Source of the DNA: Streptomyces xiamenensis
GTDB lineage: Bacteria > Actinomycetota > Actinomycetes > Streptomycetales > Streptomycetaceae
Direction: 5' to 3'
Assembly: GCF_000993785.3 (NCBI RefSeq)
Contig: NZ_CP009922.3
Coordinates: 62,001-126,000, forward strand
Length of the DNA: 64,000 bases
Position 1 is the first letter of the stretch. Every line of letters starts with the position of its first letter. A program made the position numbers and the translations under genes. Of the stretch, positions 57,874-64,000 are shown piece after piece. The notes beneath the pieces were generated by a model. The model was not told where the DNA came from, did no database searches, and was given only the letters and a program-made list of their open reading frames with translations.

Positions 57874-59382
57874 GTGTCCGCCTCTTCCCCCACCGGCGCC
57901 GCGCGGGATTTCGCCGCGGTGGATCTCGGTGCCTCCAGCGGCCGGGTGATGCTCGCGCGGGCCGGCGGCGGTGAGCTGTCGCTGCGCGAGGCCCACCGGT
58001 TCGCGAACCGTCCCGTACGGGTCCTGGGCACCTTGCACTGGGATGTCCTGGCGCTGTGGGACGGGTTGCTGACCGGGCTGCGGGCGGCCGGCCGGGAGGC
58101 CGGCGGCCCGCTGGCCGGGGTCGGCATCGACTCCTGGGCGGTCGACTACGGGCTGCTGGACGCCTCGGGCGCGCTGCTGGGCAATCCGGTGCACTACCGG
58201 GACGGCCGGACCGACGGGGTGGCGGCCCAGGTGGCCGGTGTGCTGCCGCCGCGTGAGCTGTACGCGGCCACCGGCCTGCAGGAACTGCCGTTCAACACCG
58301 TGTACCAGTTGGTGGCGGCGCGGGGTTCGGCGCAGTTGGCGGCGGCGCACCGGCTGCTGCTGATACCGGATCTGATGGCCTACTGGCTGACGGGCCGGGC
58401 CGGGACCGAGCTGACCAACGCCTCCACCACGCAGCTGATCGATCCCCGGACCCGGTCCTGGTCGCCGGTGGTGGCCGAGGCGCTGGACATCGATCAGGGG
58501 CTCTTCCCGCCGCTGCGGCTGCCCGGTGATCCGGCCGGGGAGCTGACGCCGGAGGTGCTGGCGGAGACGGGCCTGGCGGGCCCGGTGCCGGTGTGGGCGG
58601 TGGCCTCGCACGACACCGCCTCGGCGGTGGTCGGGGTGCCGGCGTCCGGGAAACGGTTCGCGTACATCGCCACCGGTACCTGGTCGCTGGCCGGCCTGGA
58701 ACTGGACGCGCCGGTGCTGTCGCAGGAGAGCCGGCGGGCGAACTTCACCAATGAGCTGGGCGTGGACGGCACGGTGCGCTATCTGCGCAACATCATGGGG
58801 CTGTGGCTGCTCCAGGAGTGTCTGCGGGAGTGGGAGCGCTCAGGCACGCCGTACGAGCTGGAGCCGCTGCTGCGCGACGCCGCCCGGGCCGAGCCGCTGC
58901 GTTCGGTGGTGGACGCGGGTGATCCGGAGTTCATCGCGCCCGGGGACATGCCGGGGCGGATCGCGCGGGCCTGTGCGCGTACGGGTCAGCCCGAGCCGAG
59001 GGACGCGGCCGAAACCGTACGCTGTGTGCTGGATTCGCTGGCGCTGGCCCACCGGGTGACGGTGCGTGAGGCGCAGCGGCTGTCGGGGCGGAGTGTGGAA
59101 ACGGTGCATGTGGTGGGCGGCGGAGCCAGGAACGAGTTGCTGTGCCAGCTGACGGCGGACGCCTGCGGGTTGCCGGTGGTGGCGGGTCCCGCGGAGGCGG
59201 CGGCGCTGGGCAATGTGCTGGTGCAGGCCAGGGCGGCGGGGGTGCTCGGTGGTGGACTCGCCGAGTTGCGGGGCTTGCTGCGCGCCACGGCGCCGCTGCG
59301 GCACCATGAGCCCATGGGTGACGCGGGCGCGTGGGACCGGGCGGCGGCCCGGATCTCCGGCGGCCGGGAGGTGGGGCGGTGA
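57874..59382 (+). CDS. rhaB: rhamnulokinase
   Basis: This is a 502-aa FGGY-family sugar kinase: FAAVDLGASSGRVMLAR (phosphate loop), GVGIDSWAVDYGLLD, LPFNTVYQLVAARGS, LLLIPDLMAYWLTGRAGTEL, VASHDTASAVVGVPASGKRF, ATGTWSLAGLELDAPVLS and VHVVGGGARNELLCQLTADA. Asp in GIDSWAVD is in the position of the catalytic base in the family. It makes L-rhamnulose-1-phosphate for the preceding aldolase. GTG 57874 has GAGGAGAG 5 bases upstream. Its TGA overlaps the ATG of lutA (TGATG). Confidence 0.93.
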   Translation: MSASSPTGAARDFAAVDLGASSGRVMLARAGGGELSLREAHRFANRPVRVLGTLHWDVLALWDGLLTGLRAAGREAGGPLAGVGIDSWAVDYGLLDASGALLGNPVHYRDGRTDGVAAQVAGVLPPRELYAATGLQELPFNTVYQLVAARGSAQLAAAHRLLLIPDLMAYWLTGRAGTELTNASTTQLIDPRTRSWSPVVAEALDIDQGLFPPLRLPGDPAGELTPEVLAETGLAGPVPVWAVASHDTASAVVGVPASGKRFAYIATGTWSLAGLELDAPVLSQESRRANFTNELGVDGTVRYLRNIMGLWLLQECLREWERSGTPYELEPLLRDAARAEPLRSVVDAGDPEFIAPGDMPGRIARACARTGQPEPRDAAETVRCVLDSLALAHRVTVREAQRLSGRSVETVHVVGGGARNELLCQLTADACGLPVVAGPAEAAALGNVLVQARAAGVLGGGLAELRGLLRATAPLRHHEPMGDAGAWDRAAARISGGREVGR

Positions 59383-60137
59383 TGCGGGTCGCGCTGTTCG
59401 TCACCTGTGTGAACGACACCCTGTATCCGCAGACGGGGCGGGCGGTGGTCACCCTGCTGGAGCGGCTGGGGGTGAGCGTGGACTTCCCCTCCGAGCAGAG
59501 CTGCTGCGGGCAGCCGCAGTTCAACACGGGCTACCGGTACGAGAGCGAGCCGCTGGTGCGCCGCTACGCCAAGGCGTTCGAGGGGTACGACTACATCGTG
59601 GCGCCCTCGGGTTCGTGTGCGGCGATGGTGCGGGACAACTACCCGCGCATCGGCCGCAAGGCGGCGGCGGAGGGGCGGGGCGGGGAGCTGGCCGAGCTGG
59701 CGGCCTCGGTGGTGCCCAGGACGCTGGAGCTGACGGAGTTCCTGGTGGATGTGCTGGGGGTGACGGATGTGGGGGCGTACTACCCGCACCGGGTGACGTA
59801 CCACCCCACCTGTCATGGGCTGCGGATGCTGGGGCTGGGTGAGCGGCCGCGCCGGCTGCTGTCGGCGGTGCGGGGGCTGGAGCTGGTGGAGCTGCCCGGG
59901 GCGCAGGAGTGCTGTGGCTTCGGCGGCACGTTCGCGGTGAAGAACGCGGCGGTGTCGGCGGCGATGGGCGCGGACAAGGCCCGCAACATCGAGACGACGG
60001 GTGCTTCGGCGGTGTGCACGGTGGACAACTCGTGTCAGATGCACATCGGGGGCACGCTGTCCCGGCTGGGTTCGCGGGTGCGGCCGGTGCACATCGCGGA
60101 GATTCTGGCGAACACCGAGGAGGTGCCGTTCCGGTGA
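59382..60137 (+). CDS. lutA: L-lactate utilisation protein LutA (CCG-domain)
   Basis: This is a 251-aa protein with two CCG (DUF3483-like) domains. SEQSCCGQPQFNTGYRYESE and GAQECCGFGGTFAVKNAAVS carry the paired cysteines that bind iron-sulfur or redox partners, as in heterodisulfide-reductase B. LutABC oxidises L-lactate to pyruvate at the membrane. ATG 59382 overlaps rhaB, so lactate oxidation is co-translated with rhamnose catabolism. GTG 59379 is an alternative start. Confidence 0.92.
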   Translation: MRVALFVTCVNDTLYPQTGRAVVTLLERLGVSVDFPSEQSCCGQPQFNTGYRYESEPLVRRYAKAFEGYDYIVAPSGSCAAMVRDNYPRIGRKAAAEGRGGELAELAASVVPRTLELTEFLVDVLGVTDVGAYYPHRVTYHPTCHGLRMLGLGERPRRLLSAVRGLELVELPGAQECCGFGGTFAVKNAAVSAAMGADKARNIETTGASAVCTVDNSCQMHIGGTLSRLGSRVRPVHIAEILANTEEVPFR

Positions 60138-61621
60138 GCGGTGGTACGGGTACGTATCTGGGCATGCCGCCGTTCCCCCGGGCGGCGAAGGACGCGGTGG
60201 GCGACACGACGCTGCGGGGGAATCTGCGGCACGCCACGCACACCATCCGCGACAAGCGGGCGGCGGCGGTCGCCGAGTTGCCGGACTGGGACCGGCTGCG
60301 TGCGGCCGGGGCGGCGATCAAGGACCGCACGCTGCGTCATCTGGACCACTATCTGGAGCAGTTGGAGGCGTCGGTCACGGCGGCCGGCGGGATCGTGCAC
60401 TGGGCGGCGGACGCGGCGGAGGCCAACCGGATCGTCACCGATCTGGTGCGGGAGACCGGGGAGCGGGAGGTCATCAAGGTCAAGTCGATGGCCACCCAGG
60501 AGATCGGTCTCAACGAGGCGCTGGAGGCGGCCGGCATCCGCGCCAACGAGACGGATCTGGCCGAGCTGATCGTGCAGTTGGGCGACGATCTGCCCTCGCA
60601 CATCCTGGTGCCGGCCATCCACCGCAACCGCGGCGAGATCCGGGACATCTTCACGGAGAAGATGGCGCGCTGGGGGCGGGCGGCGCCCGAAGGGCTCACG
60701 GATTCCCCGGCGGAGCTGGCGGAGGCGGCGCGGCTGCATCTGCGGGAGAAGTTCCTGCGCGCCAGGGTCGGTATCTCCGGGGCGAACTTCATGGTCGCCG
60801 AGACCGGCACGCTGGTGGTGGTGGAGTCCGAGGGAAACGGCCGGATGTGCCTGACGCTGCCGGAGACGCTGATCTCGGTGGTGGGGATCGAGAAGGTGAT
60901 TCCGTCCTGGCAGGACCTGGAGGTGTTCCTGCAGACGTTGCCGCGCTCCTCGACGGCGGAGCGGATGAATCCGTACACCTCGATGTGGACGGGGACGACG
61001 GACGGCGACGGGCCGCGGGTCTTCCATCTGGTGCTGCTGGACAACGGCCGCACCGACACGCTGGCCGACGAGGTGGGCCGGCAGGCGCTGCGCTGCATCC
61101 GCTGTTCGGCCTGTCTGAATGTGTGCCCGGTGTACGAGCGGGCCGGGGGGCACGCGTACGGGTCGCCGTACCCGGGGCCGATCGGGGCGATTCTCACGCC
61201 GCAGCTGCGCGGGACGGCCAGTGAGCTGGACGCGTCGCTGCCGTACGCCTCTTCGCTGTGCGGGGCCTGCTACGAGGTGTGCCCGGTGGCCATCGACATC
61301 CCGGAGGTGCTGGTGCATCTGCGGGAACGGGTGGTGCAGGGCGGGCCGGTGACGGTGCGGGGCACCCGGACCCGGATCCGTCCGGCGAAGGGGCATGCGG
61401 CGGAGCGGGCGGCGCTGCGGGCGGCGACCTGGGCGCTGGACCGTCCGGGGGCGCTGCGGGCCGGTCAGCGGCTGGCGGGACGGGCGCGGCGGCTGGTGCC
61501 GCGGCGGCGGCTGCTGGGGCCGGGTCGGGCGTGGACGGCGAGCCGGGATGTGCCGGCGGTGCCGGCCGAGCCGTTCCGTGACTGGTGGCAGCGGCGGACG
61601 CGAGAGGCGGGCGGGGAATGA
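60134..61621 (+). CDS. lutB: L-lactate utilisation iron-sulfur protein LutB
   Basis: This is a 495-aa protein. The N-terminal LUD domain includes EVIKVKSMATQEIGLNEALE and GISGANFMVAETGTLVVVES. A ferredoxin-like region near residue 315-385 has CIRCSACLNVCPVYERAGGH and CGACYEVCPVAIDIPEVLVH, giving two 4Fe-4S clusters. The arginine-rich C-terminal tail is typical of actinobacterial forms. GTG 60134 overlaps lutA, and its stop overlaps lutC by ATGA. It is the electron-transfer subunit of the complex. Confidence 0.93.
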   Translation: MSGGTGTYLGMPPFPRAAKDAVGDTTLRGNLRHATHTIRDKRAAAVAELPDWDRLRAAGAAIKDRTLRHLDHYLEQLEASVTAAGGIVHWAADAAEANRIVTDLVRETGEREVIKVKSMATQEIGLNEALEAAGIRANETDLAELIVQLGDDLPSHILVPAIHRNRGEIRDIFTEKMARWGRAAPEGLTDSPAELAEAARLHLREKFLRARVGISGANFMVAETGTLVVVESEGNGRMCLTLPETLISVVGIEKVIPSWQDLEVFLQTLPRSSTAERMNPYTSMWTGTTDGDGPRVFHLVLLDNGRTDTLADEVGRQALRCIRCSACLNVCPVYERAGGHAYGSPYPGPIGAILTPQLRGTASELDASLPYASSLCGACYEVCPVAIDIPEVLVHLRERVVQGGPVTVRGTRTRIRPAKGHAAERAALRAATWALDRPGALRAGQRLAGRARRLVPRRRLLGPGRAWTASRDVPAVPAEPFRDWWQRRTREAGGE

Positions 61622-62253
61622 GCGCGCGGGAGATGGTTCTGGCGCGGGTGCGGCGGGCGCTGGCGGATGTGCCGCGCGAGGAGACGCCGGATCAGGTGCC
61701 GGTGGTGCGGGACTATCTGGCCAGCCACTCCCCGGCCGACCCGGTGGGCATGCTGGCGGAGCATCTGGCGGACTACCGGGCGCTGGTGCACCACACGGAC
61801 GAGGCCGGGCTGCCGGCGCTGATCGGCGGGCTGCTGACGGCGCGCGGGGCGCGGTCGGTGGTGGTGCCGCAGGGGCTGCCGGCCGCGTGGACGGCGGTGG
61901 ACGGGGTGCGGCAGGTGCCGGACACCGCGGAGCTGACCGCCGCCGAACTGGACGCGGTGGACAGTGTGGTGACGGGCTGCGCGGTGGCCATCGCGGAGAC
62001 CGGGACGATCGTGCTGGACGGCGGGCCCGCCCAGGGGCGGCGTCGGATCACCCTGGTGCCGGACCATCACGTGGTGGTGGTGCGCGCGCCGGAGCAGGTG
62101 GTGGATTCGGTCGGGCAGGCACTGCCACGGCTGGTACCGGGCCGGCCGCTGACGTGGATATCGGGTCCTTCGGCCACCAGTGACATCGAACTCGACCGGG
62201 TCGAGGGCGTACACGGGCCGCGCACGCTCGAGGTGGTGCTGGTCCGGGGGTGA
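61618..62253 (+). CDS. lutC: L-lactate utilisation protein LutC (LUD domain)
   Basis: This 211-aa LUD-domain protein has the start REMVLARVRRALADVPREE, then VSGCAVAIAETGTIVLDGGP-like sequence (read here as VTGCAVAIAETGTIVLDG), ITLVPDHHVVVVRAPEQVVD and TWISGPSATSDIELDRVEGV, the family's most conserved end. It completes the LutABC complex. It is the last clearly linked gene of the rhamnose-lactate operon; the next gene is 42 bases away. Confidence 0.92.
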   Translation: MSAREMVLARVRRALADVPREETPDQVPVVRDYLASHSPADPVGMLAEHLADYRALVHHTDEAGLPALIGGLLTARGARSVVVPQGLPAAWTAVDGVRQVPDTAELTAAELDAVDSVVTGCAVAIAETGTIVLDGGPAQGRRRITLVPDHHVVVVRAPEQVVDSVGQALPRLVPGRPLTWISGPSATSDIELDRVEGVHGPRTLEVVLVRG

Positions 62254-62295
62254 CGTTTGCGGGGGTATCACACACACGCGAGAAAGAGGTACCCC

Positions 62296-62862
62296 ATGCG
62301 GCTGACGGAAGCCTATGAGCGGGCCCTGGCGGGGTTCGACCGCCGGGTGCGGCTGGTCGGCGCCGGGCAGTGGGACGCGCCCACGCCGTGCGCGCAGTGG
62401 TCGGTGCGGGATCTGGTCAACCATGTGACCGGGGAGCAGTTGTGGGCGCCGCATCTGCTGCGCGGGGAGACGCTGACCGAGGTGGGCGACCGCTACGACG
62501 GGGACGTGCTGGGCGATGACCCGGTGGCGGTCTGGGAGCGGGCGGCGCGCGAGGCCCGGACGGCGTTCACCGGGCCGGGGGCGCTGGATGCCCCGGTGCA
62601 CACCAGTGGCGGGCTGACCCCGGCGGAGGACTACGCGCGGCAGATGACGCTGGATCTGACGGTGCACGCCTGGGACCTGGCGCGCGGCACGGACACCGAT
62701 GACCGGCTGGACGAGGAGGTGGCGGAGATGGTGTTCACGTATGTGGAGCCGCAGATCGGCGGCTGGCAGGGGTTCGGGATCTTCGACCCGCCGGTGGAGG
62801 TGGCGCCGGACGCCCCGGTGCAGGAGCGGCTGGTGGCGCTGCTGGGACGTGACCCGGCCTGA
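62296..62862 (+). CDS. TIGR03086 / maleylpyruvate-isomerase-N (DinB-like) family protein
   Basis: This is a 188-aa four-helix-bundle protein of the mycothiol-dependent isomerase/DinB superfamily. Its first helices read RLTEAYERALAGFDRRVRLV then QWDAPTPCAQWSVRDLVNHV, the typical 'W..PTPC..W.VRDL..H' with a metal-binding His. A further segment is MTLDLTVHAWDLARGTDTDD. ATG 62296 has GAAAGAGG upstream; the wider frame has no better start. Enzymatic role is not known. It is downstream of lutC on the same strand and may be read through. Confidence 0.85.
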   Translation: MRLTEAYERALAGFDRRVRLVGAGQWDAPTPCAQWSVRDLVNHVTGEQLWAPHLLRGETLTEVGDRYDGDVLGDDPVAVWERAAREARTAFTGPGALDAPVHTSGGLTPAEDYARQMTLDLTVHAWDLARGTDTDDRLDEEVAEMVFTYVEPQIGGWQGFGIFDPPVEVAPDAPVQERLVALLGRDPA

Positions 62863-62940
62863 TCGGCGGGTGGGCGCTCGCGACGGCCGCCGGGCTGCGG
62901 GTGATCGAGCTGATCGAGCCGGACTGGGCGTCCGGAGAGT

Positions 62941-62971
62941 GCCCCGCCCCCCGTCGTCGTGGGGGCGGGGC
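62941..62971. terminator. bidirectional terminator between convergent genes
   Basis: GCCCCGCCCCC at 62941-62951 and GGGGGCGGGGC at 62961-62971 form a perfect 11-base stem with a 9-base loop. It ends the rhamnose-lactate-TIGR03086 transcript and the aldo/keto reductase transcript. Confidence 0.8.
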
Positions 62972-62986
62972 TCCGGGTGCGGTGGG

Positions 62987-63979
<993 letters not shown>

Positions 63980-64000
63980 CGGGTCTCCTCGCGAGGTTAA

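Noticed and set aside
55779..58127. 782-codon minus-strand frame over the rhamnulose aldolase gene
   Set aside because: It is an antisense shadow with Arg/His/Pro-rich composition; the plus strand encodes a full TIGR02632 protein.

Overview
The window reads as chromosome of a high-GC actinomycete, almost certainly Streptomyces or a close relative. GC is high with strong third-position bias, GTG starts and 4-base ATGA/GTGA gene overlaps are common, and the families present (HbpS/SenS/SenR, ROK, SARP-free metabolite genes, MmyB-type XRE, IS21 helper, NF041680-like transposase) are typical of that genus. No CRISPR array, rRNA or intact tRNA was seen.

Left arm, 1-9.9 kb: a decay zone. It holds a stop-ridden methylase-like pseudogene, a broken DUF6262-like gene, a frameshifted IS21 istB, a transposase fragment fused to an acyl-CoA ligase tail, a nonsense-mutated NmrA-type gene, and a hybrid of a broken XRE regulator and a broken SDR. 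Intact genes sit among these: ArsR/quinone oxidoreductase, MarR/(FMN reductase-GNAT fusion), and a nucleotidyltransferase.

9.9-22.8 kb: a double-HTH MerR regulator beside an erythromycin-esterase-like gene; a sugar locus made of a secreted ThuA-glucose/sorbosone dehydrogenase-PKD-CBM6 protein, a ROK regulator and a divergent ABC importer, with two copies of one operator in the ROK/importer gap; a Tet(X)-like FAD monooxygenase; and a secreted D-Ala-D-Ala peptidase.

22.9-34.6 kb: the most unusual region. A minus-strand operon (tyrosine phosphatase, PF14907-like nucleotidyltransferase, MFS exporter) diverges across about 1 kb of non-coding DNA from a plus-strand operon. That operon encodes a methyltransferase, a fused dNMP-kinase/cytidine deaminase, an APH-fold protein, two tandem dCTP-deaminase homologues (one lacking the catalytic Glu) and an HPr-kinase-like protein. 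A NUDIX hydrolase and a second methyltransferase follow. I do not recognise this set. It looks like an undescribed nucleotide-tailoring biosynthetic locus, or less likely a nucleotide-based defence locus. A tRNA 3' end with its terminator lies just to the right and may be an attachment-site scar.

34.9-41.8 kb: a minus-strand import and catabolism operon for a cyclic amide or ureide (ABC importer, dihydroorotase/allantoinase family enzyme, shikimate-dehydrogenase-like protein, GntR regulator, allophanate-hydrolase-C-like protein) with a doubled TTGGATCCAA operator. 41.9-46.2 kb: a beta-propeller lipoprotein overlapping an ankyrin protein, then the HbpS/SenS/SenR redox-haem sensing set. 46.8-52.3 kb: a small protein, a membrane protein, a 1363-aa TPR-CHAT protease-like protein and a DUF3592-type membrane protein, resembling a CHAT conflict system.

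52.6-64 kb: YjbQ, then a complete L-rhamnose regulon (LacI repressor, mutarotase, isomerase, aldolase-dehydrogenase, kinase) run together with lutABC, so that rhamnose-derived L-lactaldehyde can go through lactate to pyruvate. A TIGR03086 protein and an aldo/keto reductase close the window.
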